A stretch of DNA of 64,000 nucleotides, taken from JBFHIJ01 sp041596515 (GTDB taxonomy: Bacteria; Bacteroidota; Ignavibacteria; Kapaibacteriales; UBA2268). The notes under the pieces are model-generated. The model made no database searches. It was not told where the DNA came from and was given only the letters and a program-made list of their open reading frames with translations. Of this stretch, positions 36,678 through 46,174 are shown in pieces (within the stretch, counting starts at the first letter, position 1; each line of letters begins with the position of its first letter). The position numbers and the translations under genes were made by a program. The stretch is taken from positions 1 through 64,000 of the forward strand of contig JBFHIJ010000008.1 in NCBI GenBank assembly GCA_041596515.1, written 5' to 3'.

Positions 36678-37850
36678 TTAATATTTTAAAGTCTTTAGTA
36701 CCTCATATTTAAACGTATTGAATAAACCTCCCCATTCTAATTGAATAGATATGCTATTGCCTCTTATGCCGGTATATTCCGGAAGATTGTAGCTCATTAG
36801 GTTGTATTTAAAAGCTATTCCTAAAAATGAATCTATGTAGTAGTGGTATCTGTAACGAAGACCAAAGTTTATATTAAAGCTAGACTCTGCTACTTGGATA
36901 TCCTCCTCTTCCTCCTCAACAATGGCTCCAAAACCATCATATCCTAAGCCTGCGACTATTGCCAATGCTTGGCTTTTAGTAACAATTACTGAACGTGCAA
37001 AATCTAAGCCTATATATCCGCCGACATAGTTTGCTAAATCATATCTAACATTAGTTCCTGAAGCTAAGTAATTATTCGAAAGGTCTACAAATCTTAGTAA
37101 AAATGTAAATTGAAGTCCCCATTCATAACTTTGTCCGCCAATAGCAAAACCTAACTCTGCATGCTTTCCCAGCTTTGAAAGTTGACCTGTCGGTATCCAA
37201 ATGCCGGTGATTAGTGACGTTTGTAATTCTCCTTCAGCCAGCACCTGATTAATTATATAACTAGCTTCTCTATTAATTTCTAAGTCGCTGTTGTTATTAT
37301 CTTTTAAGTACTTGTAAAAATCGAAGTCTAAGTCCGAATATAATTTGCAAAACATCCATTCCGTACTTGTGCTATCATATTGTGAAACTAGTTTTTGAGC
37401 TATTTTGTTTATCAGTGAATCAAATGCTTTATCAAGTGGAATATAATCAAAAAACAAATTATTATCTCGCAGTTCAGGAGAATCTTCAGTTAATTCCCTC
37501 AATCTCTTTATGTTTTTTGCTCGCTCTTTATATGCTTTGACATAATAATATGATAGATTATAACCACCGAAATAATTTAACCATGCGAAGTTGTTTTCAT
37601 ATAAGTCCAATATCAAAAAAGCACGCATTACAGGTTCAGTATACCCGCACTGATCTTCCCAGTAGTTAAGTAATATACGGGCAGAATCCAGTTTATTTTC
37701 GTTCCAATACTCTACAAATAAATCCGAATTGGCCCACGATTGCTCTTCACATTGTACTACATAGTCAATTTCATCAGGAAGATTTGCATCAAGATTACTT
37801 TTAGGTATAAAGCAAAGCAAAACTATAATTATTAAAAATACTGTTCTCAT
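36678..37850 (-). CDS. Secreted helical-plus-barrel protein, paralog of the next gene upstream
   Basis: A signal peptide (1-about 21) is followed by a helical domain of about 170 residues (LFVEYWNENKLDSARILLNYWEDQCGYTEPVMRAFLILDLYE...) and a strand-rich C-terminal half (LGFAIGGQSYEWGLQFTFLLRFV, YVGGYIGLDFARS, FNINFGLRYRYHYYIDSFLGIAFKYNL, ISIQLEWGGLF). The motif of a helix ending in W-E-x-x-x-G-x-(S/T)-E-P is shared with the upstream gene, so they are paralogs. The ATG overlaps the upstream stop by four bases (ATGA), so they are co-translated. The family is not recognised; an outer-membrane barrel with a periplasmic helical part is inferred. Confidence 0.75.
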   Translation of the reverse strand: MRTVFLIIIVLLCFIPKSNLDANLPDEIDYVVQCEEQSWANSDLFVEYWNENKLDSARILLNYWEDQCGYTEPVMRAFLILDLYENNFAWLNYFGGYNLSYYYVKAYKERAKNIKRLRELTEDSPELRDNNLFFDYIPLDKAFDSLINKIAQKLVSQYDSTSTEWMFCKLYSDLDFDFYKYLKDNNNSDLEINREASYIINQVLAEGELQTSLITGIWIPTGQLSKLGKHAELGFAIGGQSYEWGLQFTFLLRFVDLSNNYLASGTNVRYDLANYVGGYIGLDFARSVIVTKSQALAIVAGLGYDGFGAIVEEEEEDIQVAESSFNINFGLRYRYHYYIDSFLGIAFKYNLMSYNLPEYTGIRGNSISIQLEWGGLFNTFKYEVLKTLKY

Positions 37851-38971
37851 CGTTGATTTCCAGAAAGTGTCCAGCTGTATTGTAACTGAATTGTTATATA
37901 GTTCCCAGTTAGGTTGATTATATCTTCTTGCGTATAATCAGTCAGATTGTATTTGAAAGATAAACTATAGAAATTATATTTATAGTTATTTCCTAAGTTA
38001 TCTTTACAGAAATATCTCAGTTCGCAGCCAAGACTATAGTTGTAAGTATTTATATAATATTCCTCTGACCCTTTGCCACCAATTCCTATTATCTTTAATG
38101 CTGCGCCCGAATTCCAAAATACCCCTATTCCATATATATTAGTTATTTCTGAAGCAAATTCCAAACCCAAATTTGTTGAAGTCATTTTGGGTTCTTTTAT
38201 ATCCTTTGTAATTTCAGGGGGATTCAGATTCGGCAAATGTTCATATCCCATAATCTCTTCGGTGAATCTTACCTCTACAGGGGCAATCTCCAGCAGCCCC
38301 TTTAAAACAATTCCATACCCGTTACCTATTTGGCTGAGACTTCCCATATTAAACTCACTTGCCAAGCCTAAGCTAAGATTCATGTTAGAATAGCTTACTC
38401 GTCTATCTCTTTGACAATCAATTTTTAATTTCATCTTTTTTGATAAATCGTTCATCCCTGACCATATAGTATAAAATTCTACATCTCCATTAGCATATAG
38501 CTTGCACAAAGCCCACCCAAGTGACTCTTTGGGATAATTCTCCAATAGCTGCTTCGCCTTGGAAGAAACTGTTATATCAAAGACACCTCCTACAACCACT
38601 CCATTAATTGTAGTGTCTGTGGTTATCGACTGCTCTGCCCGCTCTTTTTCAATTCGATTCCGTTTCCTGTATTCTATTGCATAAGAAGACAAAGAGCTAT
38701 GGGTAGGTGTAGTGAGATAATATTTCCCTTCAATAACAGTTCCGCACATTAAATCTATGATGATTTTTGCTCTGATGAGAGGCTCACTTACTCCGAACTC
38801 TTCCTCCCATTTATTCAATATTTTGTAGGCAGCTTTTGGTCTATTACCTGTAAAGATCTTTGCAACTTCTTCTGCATACATATTTGCATCTACTGGGTTT
38901 GATGCGGAGGAAACAATACTAAAAAGAAAAATACAAATCAATATACTTAGGGCTTTAACAATCTTTCTCAT
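37847..38971 (-). CDS. Secreted helical-plus-barrel protein, first of a paralogous pair
   Basis: A signal peptide (1-23, ...SIVSSAS) is followed by a helical region (RPKAAYKILNKWEEEFGVSEPLIRAKIIIDLM) and a C-terminal strand-rich half (MNLSLGLASEFNMGSLSQIGNGYGIVLKGLLEI, NLGLEFASEI, YNYSLGCELRYF, YSLSFKYNL, ITIQLQYSW). It shares plan and several motifs (a helix ending EEEFGVSEPLIRA; final FKYNLTDYTQED...ITIQLQ) with the downstream gene. An internal DTTINGVVVGGVFD segment is unusual. It is the first gene of a two-gene operon preceded by 748 gene-free bases. Function unknown. Confidence 0.75.
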   Translation of the reverse strand: MRKIVKALSILICIFLFSIVSSASNPVDANMYAEEVAKIFTGNRPKAAYKILNKWEEEFGVSEPLIRAKIIIDLMCGTVIEGKYYLTTPTHSSLSSYAIEYRKRNRIEKERAEQSITTDTTINGVVVGGVFDITVSSKAKQLLENYPKESLGWALCKLYANGDVEFYTIWSGMNDLSKKMKLKIDCQRDRRVSYSNMNLSLGLASEFNMGSLSQIGNGYGIVLKGLLEIAPVEVRFTEEIMGYEHLPNLNPPEITKDIKEPKMTSTNLGLEFASEITNIYGIGVFWNSGAALKIIGIGGKGSEEYYINTYNYSLGCELRYFCKDNLGNNYKYNFYSLSFKYNLTDYTQEDIINLTGNYITIQLQYSWTLSGNQR

Positions 38972-39719
38972 AAACTATTCTCAATATTATTTAGTTGTTT
39001 TGCTATTCTACCAATACAATTAGTACTATTGTATAACACATTAATCAATAAAAAGGATACAAATATAAATTCACTTAGGTTAAAATATTAGTGAACAGTA
39101 TTCATTTTACAAAAGTTTAATTATTGAGAACAAATATATTGATTTTTTACACGTAATTTTAGACTTGTTTGTAGCTAATGAGTTTCTATAGTTTACTTAG
39201 ATAAGCAACAGATCTGTTGTGTCTGATTGCTATAGCAAAGCGATGGATTGCTACAGCAATTTTAAGAAAAGAACATAGTAATCTAAAGATATTTTAGGAT
39301 GAGTTAGTATTTAGTTTGGTCTTTAAAAAATACACAGCCATTTTTTTCAGGCAAGGCGATATGAGGAGCAAATTTACCCTTATGAAAAGTGCAACAACTA
39401 CAGTGGTTAAAACGTTAGTTGAAATGAAGCCGGTTGCACGCGCACCTATATCATAGACTGAGTCGAAAAGCACCCTGCTTTTAATAAAGATATTTATGAC
39501 AAATATTATTTATCTTACAATTAAGTAGATTATACGAACTTGAAAAGTTTGATAATGCGAGGTTTAGGGATAATTCTTAAATTGACTCTTCCGTGGGCTA
39601 TCGGCATTGTTTTTACAAATATAAATATTATTTTATGCCCTTCTTATTTGCGACATAAGTAAAAGTTATATCCCGAATTTAATAGACTCATACATATACA
39701 TAAATCATTATAAAATATT
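38972..39719. other. 748-bp gene-free divergent region with a palindrome cluster
   Basis: No credible ORF. Three palindromes lie within 55 bases: CAACAGATCTGTTG (39206-39219, perfect), TTGCTATAGCAA (39227-39238, perfect) and ATTGCTACAGCAAT (39247-39260, one central mismatch); the last two are near-copies of each other. Around 39350-39480 the base composition is higher in GC with no coding signal. It must contain promoters for asd and for the barrel pair. Confidence 0.6.
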
Positions 39720-40739
39720 ATGCAAAATAAAACACTAAATATAGCAGTAGTCGGCGCTACCGGCTTAGTCGGCAGAACAATGCTGAAAGTATTAGAAGAA
39801 CGCAATTTCCCTTTTTCAGAGCTTAAACTTCTTGCTTCTGTACGATCTGTCGGAACGAAAATTCAAGCATTTAGAAAAGAGTATATTGTAGAAGAGCTAA
39901 CAGATAATTCTTTTGAAAATATAGATATAGCTCTGTTTTCAGCAGGTGGAGGCACTTCACTTCAGTTTGCTCCGGCAGCTGTTAAGGCAGGCTGCATAGT
40001 TATTGATAACAGCAGTGCGTGGCGCATGGATAGCGAAGTTCCGCTAATTGTGCCGGAGGTCAATCCAGAAGATATAAAACTACATAAAGGAATTATAGCA
40101 AATCCAAACTGTTCTACTATACAGCTGATGCCTGTATTAGACGTACTTCACAAGAGATACACGCTTAAACGTGTCATCTGCTCTACCTACCAGTCTATTT
40201 CAGGTGCCGGACAGGCAGGAGTAGATAGGCTCCTCGGCGAATTGGAAGGTAATAAGTACGACAGTAAGCACCAGATTGCTTTTAATACAATGTTTCATGC
40301 TGTGTCTACAAGTGATGAGAACACGAGCGAAGAAGAGCTAAAGATGGTCAATGAGACTCGCAAAATATTGCACATTGATAATTTGCCTGTTTCTTATACT
40401 TGTGTTCGCCTACCAATTTTAGGAGGTCATGCAGAATCTGTCAATATCGAGTTGGAAAATGAGATAAATATAGAAGATATTCGCAAGCTCTTAGATAATG
40501 CTGATGGCATTGAAGTAGCTGATAACTTAAAACAAGAAGTCTATCCCACACCGCAGAGCGTAAACGGTAAAGATAATATTTTTATAGGTAGAATCAGGAG
40601 AGACCTATCAGCAAGGAATGCCTGCAATCTCTGGGTTGTAGCAGACAATATCCGAAAAGGAGCTGCCACAAATGCAGTGCAAATAGCTCTAAAACTTATT
40701 GAATTGGATAATCTTAACACTAATAGAGCACACCAATGA
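39720..40739 (+). CDS. asd: Aspartate-semialdehyde dehydrogenase
   Basis: Reduces aspartyl phosphate to aspartate semialdehyde for lysine/diaminopimelate, threonine and methionine synthesis. The NADP-binding motif VVGATGLVGRTML is at the N-terminus, the catalytic Cys131 lies in ANPNCSTIQL, the active-site His in RLPILGGHAESVNIE, and STYQSISGAGQAGVD is present. Length 339 is normal. No strong Shine-Dalgarno is seen before ATG 39720. Its stop overlaps the start of a secreted sialidase-fold gene by four bases, an unexpected partner for a biosynthetic enzyme. Confidence 0.96.
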   Translation: MQNKTLNIAVVGATGLVGRTMLKVLEERNFPFSELKLLASVRSVGTKIQAFRKEYIVEELTDNSFENIDIALFSAGGGTSLQFAPAAVKAGCIVIDNSSAWRMDSEVPLIVPEVNPEDIKLHKGIIANPNCSTIQLMPVLDVLHKRYTLKRVICSTYQSISGAGQAGVDRLLGELEGNKYDSKHQIAFNTMFHAVSTSDENTSEEELKMVNETRKILHIDNLPVSYTCVRLPILGGHAESVNIELENEINIEDIRKLLDNADGIEVADNLKQEVYPTPQSVNGKDNIFIGRIRRDLSARNACNLWVVADNIRKGAATNAVQIALKLIELDNLNTNRAHQ

Positions 40740-42271
40740 AATATGTCATTCTAATGATTTTATCCTGTTTTGCTTCAAGTACAGCCAAAGATATTCCAAA
40801 CTTCTACCTTGGTGGTGGTAATGAGATATCTTTAGCTATTAATCCAAATAATCCTAACAATGTCGTTGTCGGAGCTAACTTAAAACAGCTTTGGTATACT
40901 ACAAATTCCGGGGAATCATGGACATCTTCTGCTATATCTTCTAAATATGGTGTATGGGGCGATCCTGCTTTGGAATTTGATGCGGATGGGAATGTTTATT
41001 ATGCCCATCTTTCCAATTCGGAGTTTTGGTTAGACCGGATAGTTGTGCAAAAAAGTACTAATGGAGGCGAATCATGGACCACTGACAAAGGATTAGGCTT
41101 TAATGAGGAAACTCAGCACGATAAAGAGTGGATTGTTACAGACATGACAAGCTCTTCTCCATACTTTGGAGACTTATATACTACTTGGACGGAGTTTGAT
41201 TTGTACGGCAGTGACAACGCAGAAGATAGTACTCGCATTCTATTTTCAAGAAGTGCTACTTCGGGTGATTTTTGGTCTGACCCTATTGTTGTCTCTGATA
41301 GTTCGGGGAATTGTATAGATGATGATGAGACTGTAGAAGGTGCTGTCCCATGCACAGGACCGGACGGAGAAGTTTACATTAGCTGGGCAGGGCCGCTAGG
41401 GATAATGTTTGATAAATCCACTGATGGCGGATATTCATTTGGAAAGGATATTTTTGTAACTGAGCATATTGGTGGTTGGGTATATGATATACCAAATTAT
41501 AAACGCTGTAACGGCTTGCCTGTAACGGCTTGCGATATTTCAAATTCCATATATAAAGGTAGAATATACATATTATATTCAGCTCAGATTAGCGAAACTA
41601 ATACGAATGTTTATCTTGTGAGTTCGGATGACAAAGGTAAAACATGGAGCGAGTCGATAGATATTACAGACGTAATCGGGGATAGTCATCAATTCATGTC
41701 ATGGATGGATGTAGATCCTATTACGGGCTACATATATGCTGCTTATTATGACAATCGAAATTATCCTGACAATAGCCAAAGTGATATATATCTGGCTATA
41801 TCTAAGGACGGAGGTGATACTTTTGAGAATGTAAAGCTAAACCAGTACCCGATAGTTCCTCATAAAGAGGTGTTCCTCGGAGATTATTTAGGAATCGATG
41901 CTTATGATGGTAATGTCTGGGTGGCATGGACATATAGAGGCAGTAATACAGATGCCTCAGCGATAGCAGCCTACTATTCAGATATAGATATTTCTGTAAA
42001 TGAAGACATATTTGACAACTCACTAAAACTCTCACCAAACCCTGCGAATTCAATTTCAAACTTAGAATTTACCTTGGAGCAGCAGTCATTTGTAAGACTT
42101 TATATTGAAAATTTGCAAGGCGTAATAGTAGATACTCCCATACAAGAAGAAATGGCAAAAGGAAATCATCAATTCACTTATGATATCGGTAAACTCTCAA
42201 GCGGAGTCTACTTTTATCGCTTAGACATAGGTCATAAAACAATAAGACAGAGGTGCTGCGTAGTTAGGTAA
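40736..42271 (+). CDS. Secreted sialidase/BNR-repeat protein with T9SS C-terminal sorting domain
   Basis: A signal peptide (1-17) is followed by a beta-propeller with Asp-box/BNR motifs S-x-D/N-x-G-x-x-W/F: YTTNSGESWT, KSTNGGESWT, KSTDGGYSFG, SSDDKGKTWS and SKDGGDTFE. The C-terminal about 85 residues form a T9SS sorting domain (LKLSPNPANSISNLEFTL, RLYIENLQGVIVD, LSSGVYFYRLDIGHKTIRQRCCVVR). The classic sialidase catalytic arginine triad and FRIP motif are not apparent, so an enzyme role is unproven; it may be a surface binding protein. It starts within the asd stop (ATGA), so translation is coupled. Confidence 0.88.
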   Translation: MKYVILMILSCFASSTAKDIPNFYLGGGNEISLAINPNNPNNVVVGANLKQLWYTTNSGESWTSSAISSKYGVWGDPALEFDADGNVYYAHLSNSEFWLDRIVVQKSTNGGESWTTDKGLGFNEETQHDKEWIVTDMTSSSPYFGDLYTTWTEFDLYGSDNAEDSTRILFSRSATSGDFWSDPIVVSDSSGNCIDDDETVEGAVPCTGPDGEVYISWAGPLGIMFDKSTDGGYSFGKDIFVTEHIGGWVYDIPNYKRCNGLPVTACDISNSIYKGRIYILYSAQISETNTNVYLVSSDDKGKTWSESIDITDVIGDSHQFMSWMDVDPITGYIYAAYYDNRNYPDNSQSDIYLAISKDGGDTFENVKLNQYPIVPHKEVFLGDYLGIDAYDGNVWVAWTYRGSNTDASAIAAYYSDIDISVNEDIFDNSLKLSPNPANSISNLEFTLEQQSFVRLYIENLQGVIVDTPIQEEMAKGNHQFTYDIGKLSSGVYFYRLDIGHKTIRQRCCVVR

Positions 42272-42372
42272 AAAATATATTTTCATTTGCTAAATATAAA
42301 TTCTATTATTATCATATATTTACTTATGTTTACAAGATATACTATTTGTCGTATTTTCTTGTGAGTATAGAT

Positions 42373-44427
42373 ATGAAAAAGCGCTACTTTACTTTTATAG
42401 CTTGTCTATTTACATTTGCTATATTTATAGCATCTTGTGGGGATTCGGATTCTACGGGTCCAAAAGTTGTACCTACTGAACCTGATATTTCGGAAACAAT
42501 TCTGCAAGAGCTATCAAAAGAATATTCGGGCACTGACTTGGATTTTACTTTTGAGAACGGCGTTATTGTTACTCTGGCAAATGCTGATAACACAGAAGCA
42601 GCCAAAGATAACATTACTATCAGAATTATGGATGAAGAGCAATACTTTAACACAGAAAATGATATTGTAATCGACTTTTCAAAAACCTCTTCGGCTTATA
42701 CTTTTAATTTCAAATTTGCTATAGCTCCTGAGTTACCTTTGGAGGATATTTCTATTATTGAATATTTACCTTCCGAATCTACAGAAGAGTTGCAGGCGAA
42801 AGAGCTTCTGTTTAATTATAACAATACTACCGGAGAAATAACAGGACAGTTCAAGTACGAAGGCAGCATAAGTGGTGGAAAAGGAGCTTTCACTAACGCA
42901 GGCGATAAGTACACAAGAATTGTTATTTCTTACGCTAACAGGATGAAATTGGCCGAAGGCGACGAAGAAATAGTACTCCAAATGCCATATTATGAGCAGC
43001 CGGGTGCTTCTTGCTGGGCTACATGTGCTGAAATGTTTAGCCATGCTTATGCTCAACCAAAAGATAATTACTACACTAATAAAATTACAGATTTTGTTAA
43101 ATATATCGGTCATACCACACTAAACGATGGTATAGGACTTTGGGACTTCAAAAGAAACCTTCCAAAAGCAATCAATATGTATGGCAAAACTACAACTTTA
43201 GTATCAACTTTCGTTTCTAAAACAAATCTGTTGAAGGAAGTAATTGCTAAACTTAAAGAGAATAAGCCTCTGATCATGAACTTAACTTATCCGAACGTAG
43301 GCAGACACGCAATAGTAGTAGTAGGTTATAAAATAGAGCAAGTTTCACTTGCTAAAATCGCAGTTAAGCTCCTTATTCATAATCCGCAGAATATCAGCGG
43401 CGAGTCAATGAATAAGTGGGTAGACTTCGGCTGGCTTATGAAAGAAAAATCTTTTACAGAAGCTTATCAAATCCTTTACTCAACAAGTGCTGTGCCTAAT
43501 CGCACCCCTGTGACCGTGGGTATGCCAATAGATAATGCCTTGGGAGAATTGAAGTGCGTAGTAGAGTCTAAAGGCAAACAGTACAGCTTAGGTTTAAACT
43601 ATGACCAAACAAATGACAACGCATATACTTGGGCATTTCCTAATGGGAATCAGTGCAAGGTACTTCCTGACACAAGTTCCAAGTTTTCTTTTAATTTGCC
43701 GGTTTATAATGCAAGTGCTACAGACAGAGAAATAAATTATACAATCAAAATGACTAACAATAACACAGGTAAAACTATTGAAGAAATCAAAGGAACTCAT
43801 ATCGCAAAATTGGGGAACTCTTCTTTTTCCGGTGAGCTTCCTATCAATTTTTACGGTGGCACTGAGGCAGTAAAGGGCACAATTTCTATTGAAATCGAAG
43901 ATAAATCTAACTATACATTTTTAGATGGTTTTAGGGTTGATTTTCAAATAGATAGAACAAATCTCATTGTGCTTCCATACTTCTCACTTGACTACGTAGA
44001 CGTGCTCGACGAAAATGGGAACGTTGCGGATGACGTAGATATTGCCATAAGCGATTTGCCTCTTAAACGCAGCGGTCTAAGCTACACCGGAGACCGGACT
44101 CGGTCTTTCAGCAATGCTTGGGGAGATTCAGTTTTAGCTACTGAAAGATTAGAATTTGCTTATGACAATGCAGATAAACCTACTGTATTCAATTATGTAA
44201 ACGTAAAAGTTACATACTCAAATGCAATTACCGGCGTTTTACAAGAAAGCTATGATATCAGATTTTCCAACGTGCCTGCAAAATTAGCCAGAGAAGATAT
44301 TAAAGGCTGGTATTCGGTGAAAGGAGATGATGTCTGTGGTAATATCGACTATTTGGATGTAAGAGGTTATAACAATTATAAATGCTCCTCTACTTCAGGT
44401 ATGACGATTAACTTTAGAGGTTTTTGA
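42373..44427 (+). CDS. Lipoprotein with papain-like (C39/C70-type) cysteine protease domain
   Basis: I chose ATG 42373 (MKKRYFTFIACLFTFAIFIASCGDS): a lipoprotein signal with lipobox Cys22; the frame extends to 42346 but without a good signal. After a beta-rich N-terminal domain comes a papain-like fold: MPYYEQPGASCWATCAEMF with candidate nucleophile Cys214, GRHAIVVVGY with His312, and IHNPQN with Asn337. These order and spacings fit C39-like/C70-like peptidases. About 300 further residues are beta-rich and unrecognised, with no sorting domain. It is probably an outer-membrane-anchored protease or transglutaminase-like enzyme acting outside the cytoplasm. Confidence 0.82.
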   Translation: MKKRYFTFIACLFTFAIFIASCGDSDSTGPKVVPTEPDISETILQELSKEYSGTDLDFTFENGVIVTLANADNTEAAKDNITIRIMDEEQYFNTENDIVIDFSKTSSAYTFNFKFAIAPELPLEDISIIEYLPSESTEELQAKELLFNYNNTTGEITGQFKYEGSISGGKGAFTNAGDKYTRIVISYANRMKLAEGDEEIVLQMPYYEQPGASCWATCAEMFSHAYAQPKDNYYTNKITDFVKYIGHTTLNDGIGLWDFKRNLPKAINMYGKTTTLVSTFVSKTNLLKEVIAKLKENKPLIMNLTYPNVGRHAIVVVGYKIEQVSLAKIAVKLLIHNPQNISGESMNKWVDFGWLMKEKSFTEAYQILYSTSAVPNRTPVTVGMPIDNALGELKCVVESKGKQYSLGLNYDQTNDNAYTWAFPNGNQCKVLPDTSSKFSFNLPVYNASATDREINYTIKMTNNNTGKTIEEIKGTHIAKLGNSSFSGELPINFYGGTEAVKGTISIEIEDKSNYTFLDGFRVDFQIDRTNLIVLPYFSLDYVDVLDENGNVADDVDIAISDLPLKRSGLSYTGDRTRSFSNAWGDSVLATERLEFAYDNADKPTVFNYVNVKVTYSNAITGVLQESYDIRFSNVPAKLAREDIKGWYSVKGDDVCGNIDYLDVRGYNNYKCSSTSGMTINFRGF

Positions 44428-44446
44428 TATCTCTTACCGTTTTTAT

Positions 44447-44490
44447 AAAAAAATAGAGATACATTTAGCGATGTATCTCTATTTTTTTTA
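44447..44490. terminator. Strong bidirectional terminator
   Basis: A perfect 13-bp stem (AATAGAGATACAT with ATGTATCTCTATT, 6-base loop) has A-rich sequence on its left and a T-run on its right. It lies between the convergent protease and ferritin genes and can serve both. Confidence 0.95.
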
Positions 44491-44513
44491 CTTTGAAATT
44501 TCATCTATGATAT

Positions 44514-45020
44514 CTATTCTGCACTAGCAGCAAGTTGACGTTGTTTCAACTCATTATCTAAGAAGAACAAACCACCGGCAGAGTCGCCTGCAAGTTTAAT
44601 TCTATCTACGATTTCGCTAACAGTAGCTTCTTCTTCTACTTGCTCAGTGATAAACCATTGAAGTAAAATAGTTGTAGCGTGGTCACCTTCTCTGGCAGCT
44701 AAATCAGCTAATTTATTTATAGATTCGGTAATAGACTGTTCGTGATTATATGATGCTTCGAAGCCATCTAATGGCGAATCCCATTTTGAAGCCGGTGCAT
44801 CCATCGAACCAATTTGTACACTTCCACCTCTATCTAACAAATAATCAAAAAATTTCAGCGCATGAGTCATTTCTTCCTGAGCTTGTAATCTCATCCAATG
44901 AGCAAAACCATTTAGATTAATAGAATGAAAATATGCTGCAATAGAAAGGTATAAATTCGAAGAAAACATTTCTTTTGCTATTTGCTGATTAATAGCATCC
45001 TGCATGACTTTTTTAATCAT
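44514..45020 (-). CDS. ftnA: Bacterial non-haem ferritin
   Basis: Stores iron by oxidising Fe(II) at a di-iron centre within a 24-mer shell. The four-helix bundle is complete; ferroxidase ligands are visible as Glu17, Glu50 and His53 (RLQAQEEMTHALKFFDYL), Glu94 in NHEQSITESI, and the EQVEEE helix near 127-132. Length 168 is normal. GGGA upstream on the minus strand precedes ATG 45020. It is transcribed alone. Together with the catalase it points to management of oxidative and iron stress. Confidence 0.95.
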   Translation of the reverse strand: MIKKVMQDAINQQIAKEMFSSNLYLSIAAYFHSINLNGFAHWMRLQAQEEMTHALKFFDYLLDRGGSVQIGSMDAPASKWDSPLDGFEASYNHEQSITESINKLADLAAREGDHATTILLQWFITEQVEEEATVSEIVDRIKLAGDSAGGLFFLDNELKQRQLAASAE

Positions 45021-45130
45021 ATTAATTCCCGTACTTTAATATCAAACAAAACCGATATGTAAGAAACGATATTTTTAGTATATTATTTTATATAATGTAA
45101 ACAATATAATACTTGACTTGGGGTTAGACA

Positions 45131-45646
45131 GTGAAATACTCTTTGATAATATTCAACATAGGATTTCTTGCACTATACATATACAGAATATCGGCCATTA
45201 GAAAGCATTTAGGGAATATGATTCTGGAAATAGCTCCGGCTGATAAAAAATTTAAATGGTTGTATTTATCAGTTCTTTTAGTAGCTCTAATATTTTTTCT
45301 ATATGGCATGGGCAGATACTTCATTTTTACCGATACAGTAGAAGGACTTATCAATCATTTGTTCAAATCTTCTATGTTTGTTTTGATTGCAATGCTAACT
45401 AAACAATTAGGGCCATTATTGGTTGGCGAGAAAGGAATATTTGGTGGCAGTTGGCACGTTATCCAATGGGAAACTGTAACTAACTATTCAGTCGTGGAAG
45501 AGGAAGAAGATGCGTTTAAGTTTACGCTGACTGTTACTGATGAAACAGAGCCTATTGCTTATAGAGTTAACAAAGAGAACACTGATAAACTGTTAGAAAT
45601 ATTTGAACAAAAAATAGAACCAAAAGAAAATGATACCAAAATTTAA
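45131..45646 (+). CDS. Membrane protein with three helices and a PH-like C-terminal domain
   Basis: The start is GTG 45131, the first codon compatible with the N-terminal helix. Helices: MKYSLIIFNIGFLALYIYRI, WLYLSVLLVALIFFLYGMG and a weaker LFKSSMFVLIAMLTKQLG. The C-terminal part (LLVGEKGIFGGSWHVIQWETVTNYSVVEEEEDAFKFTLTV...YRVNKENTDKLLEIFEQKI) has the strand-strand-helix pattern of small bacterial PH-like domains (DUF5673-like). Function unknown. The next gene starts within its last codons, so the two are translationally coupled. Confidence 0.75.
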   Translation: MKYSLIIFNIGFLALYIYRISAIRKHLGNMILEIAPADKKFKWLYLSVLLVALIFFLYGMGRYFIFTDTVEGLINHLFKSSMFVLIAMLTKQLGPLLVGEKGIFGGSWHVIQWETVTNYSVVEEEEDAFKFTLTVTDETEPIAYRVNKENTDKLLEIFEQKIEPKENDTKI

Positions 45647-46037
45647 GATTAAGAAGAACAAAAAGAATAAACCGGACTTTGACTTTTCTCAAAGAAGTAA
45701 AGACTTTATTCTAATGGCGTGCACTGCAGAGCTTTTCCTGTTTGCCGTCTTTTATATTACGATTAATATATTTGGTCCCGGTGACATAGCTGCGATAGCT
45801 GCATCCAATCTGAAGCTGGCTATATTAATCTTTACAATTAATCTTCTTCAAATGCCGGTACTTCTTATTATATACTTAAATCACAACTATTCCTTAGAGA
45901 CACATACACTAAAGTCAAAGCATATTCGGGGGGCTTTAATCCTACTACTTAATGCTCTTTTTATGCCTTATTACTGGTATAAGTTTATTTACCAGAGAAA
46001 TAAAGGAATGGGCAAGTATGCAAAAAAACAACAATAA
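45630..46037 (+). CDS. Small basic membrane protein of unknown function
   Basis: 135 residues with a very lysine-rich N-terminus (MIPKFKIKKNKKNKPDFDF) and three hydrophobic segments (FILMACTAELFLFAVFYITINIF, LAILIFTINLLQMPVLLIIYL, GALILLLNALFMPYYWYKFIY), ending basic (KGMGKYAKKQQ). No family is recognised. It overlaps the upstream PH-like membrane gene by 17 bases, so the two probably act together. A truncated family B repeat follows. Confidence 0.7.
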   Translation: MIPKFKIKKNKKNKPDFDFSQRSKDFILMACTAELFLFAVFYITINIFGPGDIAAIAASNLKLAILIFTINLLQMPVLLIIYLNHNYSLETHTLKSKHIRGALILLLNALFMPYYWYKFIYQRNKGMGKYAKKQQ

Positions 46038-46094
46038 ATCCTGATTATGCCATTAGCAACAAGCATATATCTCAAAATAATGCAACTTCGGAAG

Positions 46095-46170
46095 GTCACT
46101 TAGAAAGATGAAATAGTCAGAGTACTCTGTACGCAGCCCTAAGATGATATATAGACAAACCCGGACTTGA
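46095..46170 (+). repeat. Dispersed repeat family B, internally deleted copy 4
   Basis: The left part GTCACTTAGAAAGATGAAAT matches the 5' block of copy 1 (GTCACTTGAAAAGATGGAAA). The right part CCCTAAGATGATATATAGACAAACCCGGA matches the 3' block (ACTAAGATGACATCTAATGACATAGCCCGGA). About 100 internal bases are missing. It has the same orientation as the other copies and sits between convergent genes. Confidence 0.55.
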
Positions 46171-46174
46171 TATT

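Noticed and set aside
42384..43113. Minus-strand open frames opposite the protease lipoprotein
   Set aside because: They lie wholly opposite a well-supported gene with a catalytic triad and lipobox.
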